64,000 nt of DNA from Pseudomonas frederiksbergensis (lineage in GTDB: Bacteria > Pseudomonadota > Gammaproteobacteria > Pseudomonadales > Pseudomonadaceae). How positions within the stretch are numbered: position 1 is the stretch's first letter; the number at the start of each line of letters is the position of its first letter. The translations under genes were made by a program, and so were the position numbers. Under the pieces are notes generated by a model. That model was not told the DNA's origin. It worked only from the letters and a program-made list of their open reading frames with translations, and searched no databases. Positions 7,941 through 15,815 of this stretch are shown here, piece after piece. Location of the stretch: NCBI RefSeq assembly GCF_001874645.1, contig NZ_CP017886.1, forward strand, positions 1,302,001 to 1,366,000. Reading direction: 5' to 3'.

Positions 7941-7970
7941 AAAAAAAACGCCAACCCGTGGGTTGGCGCT
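7941..7970 (-). terminator. Intrinsic terminator after rluB
   Basis: CGCCAACCC (7949-7957) pairs with GGGTTGGCG (7960-7968). On the minus strand the stem is followed by eight T residues, 20 bases after the rluB stop. On the plus strand it ends in CTTTTT, so it could work both ways. Confidence 0.88.
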
Positions 7971-7989
7971 TTTTATGGGCGCTTACCGA

Positions 7990-9261
7990 TTATTCCGGTT
8001 TGCGACGACCAAAGCCTGGACGCTGACCGGAACCGGCCGGTGCGCCGCGACGTTTGCCCGATGGCGCGTCACGGTCGACCAGGACGATGCCTGGACGTTT
8101 CTTCGGCGCTGGCTTGGCCGGGCGCTTGGTGTCGGACGGACGGTCTGCCACTGGCGTACCGCGACCCGATTCACCACGACCTGCCGGAGCACCGCGACCA
8201 CCGGCTGGAGCACCGCGGCCTTCGCCACGTTCAGTGCGACCGTTGGCCGGACGCGGTGTACGTGGACCGCGCTCGCCGTCCTGACGTGGTGCTGGCTTGC
8301 GTGCCGGACGCTCGCCTTCGATCTGCGGCTCGCGCGCTGGACGCGGGCCGGCAGCAGGAGCAGCGGTGGCTGGACGCAAGGTCCGCACACGCTCGCTCTT
8401 GCCGACCGGACGGGACGACTTGCGCTGCATACGCTCAAGCTTGTCTTTGCTCTTGGCGTTCATTTGCGGCATGGCCACCGGAGTCAAACCGACCTCAGCA
8501 CTCAGCACGTCGACTTCGTATTGGCTCATTTCGCGCCAGCGACCCATCGGCAGGTCAGAGTTGAGGAACACCGGACCGAAACGCACGCGCTTCAGACGGC
8601 TGACCACCAGACCCTGGGATTCCCACAGGCGACGGACTTCACGGTTACGACCTTCCATCACCACGCAGTGGTACCAGTGGTTGAAACCTTCACCGCCTGG
8701 AGCCTGCTTGATGTCGGTGAACTTGGCCGGACCGTCTTCGAGAACGACGCCCGCCTTCAGGCGTTCGATCATTTCGTCGTCGACTTCGCCACGTACACGT
8801 ACCGCGTACTCGCGGTCCATTTCGTAGGAAGGGTGCATCAGGCGGTTGGCCAGCTCACCGTCGGTGGTGAACATCAGCAAACCGGTGGTGTTGATGTCCA
8901 GACGACCGATGTTGATCCAGCGGCCTTCTTTTGGACGCGGCATCTTGTCGAACACGGTCGGACGGCCCTCTGGGTCGTCACGGGTGCAGATTTCGCCGTC
9001 GGGTTTGTTGTACATGATCACGCGGCGGACCGATTCGGCCGCTTCTTCACGCTTGATCACCTTGCCATCAATGGTGATGGCGTCGTGCAGGTCGACACGC
9101 AGGCCAAGGGTGGCATCTTTGCCGTTGACCTTGATGCGGCCGTGACTGATCCAGGCTTCTACGTCGCGGCGCGAGCCGACGCCGATACGGGCGAGGACTT
9201 TCTGCAGTTTCTCGCCTGCTGGGCCAATTTCCTGGTCGTCTTTCTGGTCGTTGATACTCAT
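7990..9261 (-). CDS. rluB: RluB, 23S rRNA pseudouridine synthase
   Basis: A 423-residue RsuA-family enzyme expected to make pseudouridine at position 2605 of 23S rRNA. An S4 RNA-binding domain (KLQKVLARIGVGSRRDVEAW, residues 18-60) is followed by the catalytic domain with GRLDINTTGLLMFTTDGEL holding the catalytic aspartate, and EGRNREVRRLWES. From about residue 265 there is a long low-complexity tail rich in Arg, Pro, Gly and Ala, longer than in E. coli RluB. The ATG at 9261 with GGGAGG upstream is chosen over an earlier in-frame start. It lies downstream of scpAB, a common arrangement. Confidence 0.92.
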   Translation of the reverse strand: MSINDQKDDQEIGPAGEKLQKVLARIGVGSRRDVEAWISHGRIKVNGKDATLGLRVDLHDAITIDGKVIKREEAAESVRRVIMYNKPDGEICTRDDPEGRPTVFDKMPRPKEGRWINIGRLDINTTGLLMFTTDGELANRLMHPSYEMDREYAVRVRGEVDDEMIERLKAGVVLEDGPAKFTDIKQAPGGEGFNHWYHCVVMEGRNREVRRLWESQGLVVSRLKRVRFGPVFLNSDLPMGRWREMSQYEVDVLSAEVGLTPVAMPQMNAKSKDKLERMQRKSSRPVGKSERVRTLRPATAAPAAGPRPAREPQIEGERPARKPAPRQDGERGPRTPRPANGRTERGEGRGAPAGGRGAPAGRGESGRGTPVADRPSDTKRPAKPAPKKRPGIVLVDRDAPSGKRRGAPAGSGQRPGFGRRKPE

Positions 9262-9441
9262 CTGGGCACCTCCCGGTGTGGTCTGTTCAGGCCTGGCCTG
9301 AAGATTTGAAGTCTGGTCTTTGGGCCAAAGGATCGCCAAAGGGTCGCGAATCATACGCGCATGGCGCCGCTCGCGCATCAGAGACTAGCGGATAAACGGT
9401 CGGTTGGTTGTTTTTCCGCCGACCGGTGACACACAAGGATC

Positions 9442-9543
9442 AAAAGATCGCAGCCTGCGGCAGCTCCTACGGGATCGCGCACACCACCATCATCGGAATG
9501 TGAATACGGTCGGTGTTGGAGCTGCCGAAAGCTGCGATCTTTT
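9442..9543. repeat. REP-like inverted pair between scpB and rluB
   Basis: AAAAGATCGCAGCCTGCGGC at 9442 faces GGAGCTGCCGAAAGCTGCGA ending at 9543, separated by a 50-base spacer. It belongs to the same family as the pair after phhC and lies inside the scpA-scpB-rluB series, where it may lower read-through to rluB. Confidence 0.8.
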
Positions 9544-9551
9544 GGCGCCCC

Positions 9552-10541
9552 TCAATCCTCGAACTGGCGGCGTTCGTTCTCGATCGCTTCGGCGAGGGCC
9601 AGGGCTTCGGCTTCTTCGTCGCTCAGCTCGGATTCTGGCTTGGGCTGTTCCAGCGCGGCGACGGCAGCGAGCAGTTTCTCGCGAGCTTCGGCAACGCCAA
9701 GGATGTCATCTTCAGCCTCTTCCTCAACTTCAGCCTCGGCTTCGGCTTCGACCTGAAGTTCGGTCTCTACCGCAACATCGGCGGGCACGTCGCCAGGTGT
9801 CTGCGGCTCACTCTCGCTGCCCCCGCCATCTCGCAACAAGTCGTCGAAATCGGTCTTGATTCCCTCCTCCATCGAGTCCAGCTCGAGCAACAAGGTATGG
9901 AAACTGGTCTCGTCTTTCGGTTCTTCCGGCTCTGCGCTGGCATCGGCCAGTTCTTGCAGGCTCTGCGGCACTGGTGCGTCGTCGAACTCGAGCATCGGCT
10001 CGGGCGCAAGCTCGCGCAGTTCGGCCAGCGGCGGCAGGTCGTCGAGGTTCTTCAGGTTGAAATGATCGAGAAACGCCTTGGTGGTGGCAAACATCGCGGG
10101 CTTGCCCGGTACGTCACGGTAACCGACGATCCTGATCCACTCACGCTCCAGCAGGGTTTTAACGATGTGGCTGTTGACCGCCACACCGCGCACATCCTCG
10201 ATCTCGCCACGGGTAATCGGCTGGCGATAGGCGATCAACGCCATGGTCTCCAGCATCGCTCGGGAATAGCGTTGCGGGCGTTCTTCCCACAGACGTCCGA
10301 CCCATGGCGCGAATTTCTCGCGAATTTGCAGACGGTAGCCCGAGGCGACCTCCTTCAGCTCAAAGGCCCGACCGTCGCAGGATTTCGCGAGAATCGCCAA
10401 GGCCTTCTTGAAGACCGGCGGCTCCGGGCGCTCGCCCTCTTCGAAGAGTTCGAACAGACGCTCCATCGACTGCGGTTTTCCCGAGGCCAACAGAAAGGCC
10501 TCAAGCAGTGGCGCCAGCTCGCGGGGTTCACTCAGATTCAT
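9552..10541 (-). CDS. scpB: ScpB, segregation and condensation protein B
   Basis: A 329-residue kleisin-associated protein that works with ScpA and SMC in chromosome organisation. Two winged-helix domains fill residues 1-180, with ALIAYRQPITRGEIEDVRGV and NSHIVKTLLEREWIRIVGYR as family hallmarks. Residues from about 185 on form an acidic tail of Glu/Ala/Asp (including EAEAEAEVEEEAEDD), much longer than in Bacillus ScpB. It starts 12 bases after the scpA stop. REP-like repeats follow the stop. Confidence 0.92.
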   Translation of the reverse strand: MNLSEPRELAPLLEAFLLASGKPQSMERLFELFEEGERPEPPVFKKALAILAKSCDGRAFELKEVASGYRLQIREKFAPWVGRLWEERPQRYSRAMLETMALIAYRQPITRGEIEDVRGVAVNSHIVKTLLEREWIRIVGYRDVPGKPAMFATTKAFLDHFNLKNLDDLPPLAELRELAPEPMLEFDDAPVPQSLQELADASAEPEEPKDETSFHTLLLELDSMEEGIKTDFDDLLRDGGGSESEPQTPGDVPADVAVETELQVEAEAEAEVEEEAEDDILGVAEAREKLLAAVAALEQPKPESELSDEEAEALALAEAIENERRQFED

Positions 10542-10553
10542 TGATTTTGCTCG

Positions 10554-11372
10554 TTATTCGGCTCGCGCCCGCACATGGATAGCCGCAAACGGCTCATTCT
10601 GTACCAGCTCGACCAAGGATTCCTTGACCAGTTCGAGGATCGCCATAAAGGTCACGACCACACCCAAGCGTCCTTCTTCTGCGGTGAACAGCTCGACAAA
10701 AGGCACAAAACCGCCGCCCTTGAGCCGTTCCAGCACATCGCTCATGCGCTCGCGCGTCGACAACGCCTCGCGGCTGACCTGATGGCTTTCGAACATATCG
10801 CCACGGCGCAGGACCTCGGCCATGGACATCAGCAACTCTTCCAGACTCACGTCCGGCAGCAACTTGCGCGCCCGCGCCTCCGGGGCATCGAGCTTGGGCA
10901 CCACTACATCGCGGCCGACCCGACTCAGGCCGTCAATGCCTTCAGCGGCCGCCTTGAAGCGTTCGTACTCCTGCAAGCGCCGGATCAGCTCGGCGCGCGG
11001 ATCATTTTCTTCCTCTTCGATCTCGGCCGAACGCGGCAGCAGCATCCGCGACTTGATCTCGGCGAGCATGGCCGCCATTACCAGGTACTCGGCGGCCAGC
11101 TCCAGGCGCACCGATTGCATCAGTTCGACATAACCCATGTACTGTCGGGTAATTTCCGCCACCGGAATGTCGAGGATGTTGATGTTCTGCTTGCGGATCA
11201 GGTACAGCAGCAAGTCGAGCGGGCCTTCGAAGGCCTCAAGGAAAACTTCCAGTGCATCCGGCGGAATGTACAGGTCCAGCGGCATTTCCATGACCGCCTG
11301 GCCATACACCATGGCGAACGGCAGCTCTTGCTGTGCGCCGGCCTGGCTATCGACGGGCTCTACTGCGGACAT
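10554..11372 (-). CDS. scpA: ScpA, segregation and condensation protein A (kleisin)
   Basis: A 272-residue kleisin that bridges SMC heads. The motif LEAFEGPLDLLLYLIRKQNI near residue 47 is the ScpA N-terminal signature, followed by DIPVAEITRQYM; the C-terminal winged helix (FMAILELVKESLVELVQNEP) ends the protein. The start codon directly abuts the stop of the upstream YciO-type gene, and scpB follows after 12 bases, so the three are probably one transcript. Confidence 0.93.
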   Translation of the reverse strand: MSAVEPVDSQAGAQQELPFAMVYGQAVMEMPLDLYIPPDALEVFLEAFEGPLDLLLYLIRKQNINILDIPVAEITRQYMGYVELMQSVRLELAAEYLVMAAMLAEIKSRMLLPRSAEIEEEENDPRAELIRRLQEYERFKAAAEGIDGLSRVGRDVVVPKLDAPEARARKLLPDVSLEELLMSMAEVLRRGDMFESHQVSREALSTRERMSDVLERLKGGGFVPFVELFTAEEGRLGVVVTFMAILELVKESLVELVQNEPFAAIHVRARAE

Positions 11373-12002
11373 CTAGGCCTCAACCGTAAACGGCGCGGGA
11401 TCACCGCAACCGACGCGGATCACTTCTGGCTCGCCGTCGGCCAGGTTGATCACCGTGGAGGCTTTGATACCACCAAAACCGCCGTCGATGATCAGATCGA
11501 CCTGATGCTCCAGCAACTGACGCATTTCATACGGATCGCTCAGTGGATCAGTGTCGCCGGGCATGATCAGGGTCACGCTCATCAGCGGCTCGCCCAGTTC
11601 TTCGAGCAACGCCAGGGCAATCGGATGGCTTGGCACCCGCAGACCGATGGTGCGCTTCTTCGGGTGCAGTAACAGGCGCGGCACTTCGCGGGTGGCGTTG
11701 AGAATAAAAGTGTACGGCCCCGGCAAATGGGCCTTGAGCAAGCGGAAGGTGCCGGTGTCGATCTTGGCGAATAGCCCAAGTTGCGACAGGTCGCTGCAAA
11801 TCAGCGCGAAATTGTGCTTTTCATCCAGTTGCCGCAACCGACGCACACGTTCGACGGCGTTCTTGTCACCGATCTGGCAGCCAATGGCGTAGGACGAGTC
11901 AGTTGGATAAATCACCACCCCGCCGTTGCGAATAATCTCGACAGCCTGTTTGATCAGGCGCGCTTGCGGGTTTTCCGGATGAATCTGGAAAAATTGACTC
12001 AC
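11373..12002 (-). CDS. YciO/YrdC-family protein (threonylcarbamoyl-AMP synthase-like)
   Basis: A 209-residue SUA5/YciO/YrdC-domain protein. GGVVIYPTDSSYAIGC, the KHNFALICSDLSQL segment and HLPGPYTFILNATREVPRLL mark the nucleotide and RNA-binding fold. The family includes TsaC, which makes threonylcarbamoyl-AMP for tRNA modification, but this member is closer to YciO, whose role is less certain. The GTG at 12000-12002 gives VSQFFQIHPENPQARLIKQA and leaves 13 bases to the PHP gene; a possible ATG at 12041 would overlap that gene and was not chosen. The stop touches the scpA start. Confidence 0.82.
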   Translation of the reverse strand: MSQFFQIHPENPQARLIKQAVEIIRNGGVVIYPTDSSYAIGCQIGDKNAVERVRRLRQLDEKHNFALICSDLSQLGLFAKIDTGTFRLLKAHLPGPYTFILNATREVPRLLLHPKKRTIGLRVPSHPIALALLEELGEPLMSVTLIMPGDTDPLSDPYEMRQLLEHQVDLIIDGGFGGIKASTVINLADGEPEVIRVGCGDPAPFTVEA

Positions 12003-12015
12003 ATTGTCTACCTGT

Positions 12016-12879
12016 TCAGACGGCAATAACGGCTGGGTCATGTTTGAACCGACACCAAAGCGGTGGCAGGTCCTCCGGGAGCGGGCGGTATTCGCCGATC
12101 TCGGACCAGCCTCCGGGTCCATGGAAATCACTGCCGGCACTGACCAGCAGACCAAACTCACGTGCAAGAATAGCCAGGCTGCCGACCTGCTCGGCCGGCT
12201 GATGACCATTGACCACCTCAATAGCGTGGCCACCTGCTTGAATATAGTCGGCAATCAGGCGACGGCGTTTGCTGCGGGTGAAATCATAGTGCCAAGGGTG
12301 CGCCAAACTGACCCAGGCTCCGGCAGCGCGCAGGGTTTCGACGGTTTCTTCCAGGGTCGGCCAGTGCTGCTTGACGTCCCCCAGCTTGCCGGCGCCCAGC
12401 CACTTGCGGAAGGCTTCGGCGCGGTCCTTGACGAAGCCTGCACGGACTAAATAGTCGGCAAAGTGCGGTCGGGCCGGCGCATTGCCGCTGTCACCGAGCT
12501 CCTGCTGGATAGCCCGCGCGCCGTCCAGCGCGCCCGGCATACCCTTGAGTTCAAGCTTGCGGCTGATTTCTTCGGACCTCAGCCAGCGCCCGTCACGCAA
12601 TTTTGCAATCGCCTCGACCAACGCCGGGGCATTGACGTCGAACCCGTAACCGAGCACATGAATGGTCGCGCCACCCCAGGTGCAGGACAATTCGACGCCG
12701 TTGATCAGTTGCATCCCCAGCGCGACTGCTGCGCTGCGGGCCTCGTCGAGGCCTTCGAGGGTGTCGTGGTCGGTCAAGGCCAGGACTCGCACGCCTTTCT
12801 CGAACGCACGCGCAACCAGTACCGCAGGCGCCAGGGCGCCATCGGAGGCCGTGCTATGGCAGTGCAAATCAACATTCAC
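12016..12879 (-). CDS. PHP-domain phosphoesterase (RNase AM/TrpH type)
   Basis: A 287-residue PHP-family metal-dependent phosphoesterase. Metal ligands are visible in DLHCHSTASDG (residues 4-14), ALTDHDT, GVELSC, LAHPWHYD and SAGSDFHGPG. E. coli TrpH (YciV) is a 5'-3' exonuclease that trims 5' ends of short RNAs including rRNA. A GTG at 12877-12879 with GAGG upstream gives VNVDLHCHS and is preferred over the TTG six codons earlier. It is divergent from yciB with under 90 bases between, and heads the yciO-scpA-scpB series. Confidence 0.83.
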   Translation of the reverse strand: MNVDLHCHSTASDGALAPAVLVARAFEKGVRVLALTDHDTLEGLDEARSAAVALGMQLINGVELSCTWGGATIHVLGYGFDVNAPALVEAIAKLRDGRWLRSEEISRKLELKGMPGALDGARAIQQELGDSGNAPARPHFADYLVRAGFVKDRAEAFRKWLGAGKLGDVKQHWPTLEETVETLRAAGAWVSLAHPWHYDFTRSKRRRLIADYIQAGGHAIEVVNGHQPAEQVGSLAILAREFGLLVSAGSDFHGPGGWSEIGEYRPLPEDLPPLWCRFKHDPAVIAV

Positions 12880-12966
12880 AGGACTGTGTAACCTCAAATC
12901 AGCTGACGCTTTCGCGACTCAATATGTTTGTTATTATGCCGCCACATCCTGCTTCTGGCTGCCACT

Positions 12967-13563
12967 GTGAAACAATTCATCGACTTCATCCCGCTTCTGC
13001 TGTTTTTCATCGTCTACAAAATCGATCCACGGGTCGTCGACATCGCCGGTCATCAACTGACAGTAGGCGGTATTTACAGCGCCACTGCGATGCTGATCAT
13101 CAGCTCCCTGGTGGTCTACGGCACGCTGTTCATCAAACAGCGCACGCTGGAGAAGAGCCAGTGGCTGACCCTGATCGCCTGCCTGGTCTTCGGCAGCCTG
13201 ACCCTGGCCTTCCACAGCGAAACCGTCCTTAAATGGAAGGCACCGGTGGTCAACTGGCTGTTCGCCCTGGCCTTTATCGGCAGCCATTTCATCGGCGACC
13301 GCCTGCTGATCAAACGCATCATGGGCCATGCGCTGACCCTGCCTGATCCGGTCTGGCTGCGCTTGAACATCGCCTGGATCGTTTTTTTCCTGTTCTGCGG
13401 TGCCGCCAACCTGTTTGTAGCGTTCACCTTCCAGGACTACTGGGTCGACTTCAAAGTCTTCGGCAGCCTGGGCATGACCCTGCTGTTCCTGGTCGGCCAG
13501 GGCATTTACCTGTCCCGCCACCTGCACGACGCCGACACTACTACGCCAAAAACCGAGGACTGA
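12967..13563 (+). CDS. yciB: YciB, inner-membrane septation protein A family
   Basis: A 198-residue protein with five or six hydrophobic segments, beginning [20 protein letters not shown], which is typical of YciB. The family is involved in cell division and envelope synthesis at the inner membrane. A GTG at 12967 is the start; the open frame extends 13 codons further up but the extension is not family-like. The yciI gene starts one base after its stop, so the two are co-transcribed. Confidence 0.9.
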   Translation: MKQFIDFIPLLLFFIVYKIDPRVVDIAGHQLTVGGIYSATAMLIISSLVVYGTLFIKQRTLEKSQWLTLIACLVFGSLTLAFHSETVLKWKAPVVNWLFALAFIGSHFIGDRLLIKRIMGHALTLPDPVWLRLNIAWIVFFLFCGAANLFVAFTFQDYWVDFKVFGSLGMTLLFLVGQGIYLSRHLHDADTTTPKTED

Positions 13564-13564
13564 C

Positions 13565-13864
13565 ATGCTTTACGCAATCATTGCTACAGACGTCGCCAAC
13601 TCCCTGGAAAACCGCCTGGCTGCGCGCCCTGCACACATCGAGCGGCTGCAAAAACTGCAAGCCGAAGGCCGCGTGGTTCTGGCAGGCCCGCACCCTGCCA
13701 TCGACAGCAATGATCCGGGCGCAGCAGGTTTCACCGGCAGTCTGATCGTCGCCGACTTCACCTCCCTGGAAGCCGCCAAGGCCTGGGCCGACGCCGATCC
13801 GTATATCGCCGCAGGCGTCTACGCCAGCGTTCTGGTCAAACCGTTCAAACAAGTCCTGCCATAA
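13565..13864 (+). CDS. yciI: YciI family protein
   Basis: A 99-residue ferredoxin-like fold protein of the YciI family, full length. The conserved His is in [10 protein letters not shown] (residue 24), followed by [11 protein letters not shown] and a late [18 protein letters not shown] strand. A His-Asp pair suggests catalysis, but the reaction is not established for the family. It starts one base after yciB. The gene pair yciB-yciI next to a CpxR-type regulator is kept in P. aeruginosa. Confidence 0.88.
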   Translation: MLYAIIATDVANSLENRLAARPAHIERLQKLQAEGRVVLAGPHPAIDSNDPGAAGFTGSLIVADFTSLEAAKAWADADPYIAAGVYASVLVKPFKQVLP

Positions 13865-13874
13865 CACAGCACCC

Positions 13875-13910
13875 GCGCGATGAACCTTCGGTTCATCGCG
13901 TGTTCAATTG
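13875..13910 (+). terminator. Hairpin terminator after yciI
   Basis: CGCGATGAAC (13876-13885) pairs with GTTCATCGCG (13891-13900) around a CTTCG loop. The tail TGTTCAATTGC is only mildly T-rich. It ends the yciB-yciI unit 11 bases after the stop. Confidence 0.65.
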
Positions 13911-13972
13911 CTCATTATTCTCGTTCAACGGCCGACAACCTGCCCAACACTCGATTGGAATCAGGAGTTTCG

Positions 13973-14383
13973 ATGCGCCAAGGTCCGCTGTGTCTGCTGT
14001 TGGTCACATTATCGATCGGGGCCTTCGCCCATGCCGAAGAACACTCGGACTCAGGCTATTCAACGCCTCTGTCGTTAAGCGCCGGAAGCCAGATCACTGA
14101 ATTGCAGCAGCGCTTGAAAGAAAGCGAGCGGCAACGAGAAGAGCTGAATAAACAACTGCAAAATGCCGATAGCGAACGCGAAAGCGCCTTGCTGGGCCGG
14201 TTACGCCAAGAGAATCAGCGCCTCAAGCTGCAACTCAAGGAAGCCCAGGCAAACCCGCTGCCGCGCCTGCTGACCGATCAACAGCAGTGGTTCGTCACAG
14301 GCGCGGGAGTAGCGCTATTGGCCCTGCTCTGCGGTATCTTCGCCAGTGGTGGACGTAGAAAGCGTCGGCAATGGCTAAATTGA
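13973..14383 (+). CDS. Periplasmic coiled-coil protein with C-terminal anchor
   Basis: A 136-residue protein with a cleavable signal peptide (LCLLLVTLSIGAFAHA, cut after about residue 21), a central coiled coil from about 40 to 100 (LQQRLKESERQREELNKQLQ), one membrane helix (FVTGAGVALLALLCGIFASG) and a basic end RRKRRQ. It resembles the tail of the YgiM family without the SH3 domain. The ATG at 13973 has CAGGAG upstream and avoids a start inside the terminator. It ends 7 bases before the cpxR-like gene, so it probably belongs to the same envelope stress unit. Its role is unknown. Confidence 0.75.
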   Translation: MRQGPLCLLLVTLSIGAFAHAEEHSDSGYSTPLSLSAGSQITELQQRLKESERQREELNKQLQNADSERESALLGRLRQENQRLKLQLKEAQANPLPRLLTDQQQWFVTGAGVALLALLCGIFASGGRRKRRQWLN

Positions 14384-14390
14384 GTGAGTC

Positions 14391-15068
14391 ATGAGCGAGC
14401 TGTTACTAATTGATGATGACCAGGAGCTGTGTGAGCTCCTGAGCAGTTGGCTGAGCCAGGAAGGTTTTGTCGTGCGCGCTTGCCACGACGGTCTGAGTGC
14501 TCGCCGCGCCTTGGCCGAGTCTGCGCCGGCAGCGGTGGTACTGGACGTGATGCTGCCCGACGGCAGCGGTCTGGAGCTGCTCAAGCAATTGCGCAACGAC
14601 CACCCGGACCTGCCGGTGGTGATGCTCTCGGCCCGTGGCGAGCCACTGGACCGGATCCTCGGCCTCGAGCTGGGCGCCGACGACTACCTGGCCAAGCCTT
14701 GTGACCCGCGGGAGCTGACTGCCCGTCTGCGCGCAGTGCTGCGGCGCAGTCATCCAGCGGCGGTATCGAGCCAGATGGAGCTCGGCGATCTGTGCTTCAG
14801 CCCGGTCCGTGGCGTGGTCAACATCGACGAACAGGAATTCACCCTGACCGTCTCTGAAAGTCGCCTGCTCGAAGCCCTGCTCAAGCAACCCGGCGAACCG
14901 TTGGACAAGCAGGAGCTGGCGCAGATCGCCCTCGGGCGCAAGCTGACCCTGTACGACCGCAGCCTGGACATGCACGTCAGCAACCTGCGCAAGAAGATCG
15001 GCCCACACCCCGATGGCCGCCCGCGCATCGTTGCCCTGCGCAGCCGCGGTTATTACTACAGCCTCTGA
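14391..15068 (+). CDS. cpxR: OmpR-family response regulator, CpxR-like
   Basis: A 225-residue regulator. The receiver has the acidic pocket DDD at residues 8-10, the phosphorylated aspartate D52 in VVLDVMLPDGSG and the lysine in YLAKPC; the C-terminal winged helix ends SNLRKKIGPHPDGRPRIVAL and RGYYYSL. Together with the Spy/CpxP-like gene and kinase downstream, and the yciB-yciI genes upstream, it matches the cpxR locus of P. aeruginosa. It should control envelope stress genes. A matching TTTAC-N6-TTTAC site lies before spy. Confidence 0.88.
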   Translation: MSELLLIDDDQELCELLSSWLSQEGFVVRACHDGLSARRALAESAPAAVVLDVMLPDGSGLELLKQLRNDHPDLPVVMLSARGEPLDRILGLELGADDYLAKPCDPRELTARLRAVLRRSHPAAVSSQMELGDLCFSPVRGVVNIDEQEFTLTVSESRLLEALLKQPGEPLDKQELAQIALGRKLTLYDRSLDMHVSNLRKKIGPHPDGRPRIVALRSRGYYYSL

Positions 15069-15083
15069 ACCCGACGCCCCCCG

Positions 15084-15175
15084 TGTAGGAGCTGCCGAAG
15101 GCTGCGATCTTTTAGCGAAGTTGTGCAATGACGACGGCCAAGATCAAAAGATCGCAGCCTTCGGCAGCTTCTACA
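15084..15175. repeat. REP-like inverted pair, opposite orientation
   Basis: TGTAGGAGCTGCCGAAGGCT at 15084 faces AAAAGATCGCAGCCTTCGGC further on, ending with CTACA at 15175. Here the GTAGGAGC ends point outward, the reverse of the pair after phhC. It follows the cpxR-like gene. Confidence 0.78.
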
Positions 15176-15209
15176 GGGGTTTGTTTTGTCAGGACGAGAG
15201 AAAAGCGTC

Positions 15210-15225
15210 TTTACCCAAGCTTTAC
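15210..15225 (-). promoter_or_regulatory. CpxR-like binding site before the spy/cpxP gene
   Basis: TTTAC at 15210-15214 and again at 15221-15225, an 11-base period, so two half-sites on one face of the helix. Read on the minus strand this is GTAAA-N6-GTAAA, close to the E. coli CpxR box GTAAA-N5-GTAAA. It lies 83 bases before the CpxP-like start, as expected for autoregulation. Confidence 0.55.
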
Positions 15226-15307
15226 GCTCCGCTGACCGCCGCTGACCTTGATCTCCGTAATCTGTACTCATCCGGAACACACCGGGAACGAGACAAGGAG
15301 ACACACT

Positions 15308-15748
15308 ATGCGCAAGACCCTTATCGCTTTGATGTTCGCTGCTGCACTGCCGACCATTGCCATGGCAGCGCAAGAAGGCCAAGGCCCGACGGGCCCAATG
15401 GATGGCCACGGTTACAGCGAACACATGCACGGCGGCAAAGGCGCTTACAAAGAACTGGACCTGAGCCGCGAACAACGCGAGCAGATCCGCAAACTGATTG
15501 GCGAGCAAATGCATGCGCGTCAAGAGCTGGTAGAGCAGTACCTGCAAAAACTCTCACCCGCTGATCAGCAGGCCATGAAAGACCAAATGGCGGCCGGCCG
15601 CCAGAAAACCGAGAAGGACATTCGTGCCCTTCTCAAGCCGGACCAGCAGCAGAAGTTCGACGCTATCCAAAAGAAGCAGGCCGAACGCAAAGCCGAATGG
15701 GCCCAGTTCCAGGCGTGGAAAGCCCAACAACCGCAAAAAACGCAATAA
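15308..15748 (+). CDS. Spy/CpxP family periplasmic protein
   Basis: A 146-residue LTXXQ-type protein. A signal peptide (MRKTLIALMFAAALPTIAMA) is followed by a short Gly/His-rich linker and a helical domain with LDLSREQREQIRKLIGEQMH and LLKPDQQQKFDAIQKKQ, the repeated LT/LK-x-x-Q motif of Spy and CpxP. Such proteins act as periplasmic chaperones and restrain the Cpx kinase. AAGGAG lies before the ATG. It sits between the regulator and kinase genes, under a CpxR-like site and before a strong terminator. Confidence 0.88.
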   Translation: MRKTLIALMFAAALPTIAMAAQEGQGPTGPMDGHGYSEHMHGGKGAYKELDLSREQREQIRKLIGEQMHARQELVEQYLQKLSPADQQAMKDQMAAGRQKTEKDIRALLKPDQQQKFDAIQKKQAERKAEWAQFQAWKAQQPQKTQ

Positions 15749-15767
15749 TGCTCTAGAGTTACTCCCC

Positions 15768-15804
15768 AGCCCAATGGTCAATCACCATTGGGCTTTCTTT
15801 GTTT
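15768..15804 (+). terminator. Intrinsic terminator between spy-like gene and kinase
   Basis: AGCCCAATGGT (15768-15778) and ACCATTGGGCT (15784-15794) form an 11-bp perfect stem with a CAATC loop, followed by TTCTTTGTTT. The kinase ribosome site (GAGGA) follows at once, so kinase expression needs read-through or a weak internal promoter. Confidence 0.85.
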
Positions 15805-15815
15805 GAGGACTTACC

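Noticed and set aside
7912..9309. 465-codon open frame on the plus strand across rluB
   Set aside because: It is antisense to the clear S4/RsuA-type rluB gene, has a Thr/Arg/Trp/His-heavy composition typical of a shadow frame in GC-rich DNA, and no ribosome site.
12003..12041. ATG at 12041 as start of the YciO-type gene
   Set aside because: It would overlap the end of the PHP gene by 26 bases and add residues not typical of the family; the GTG at 12002 gives the normal N-terminus.
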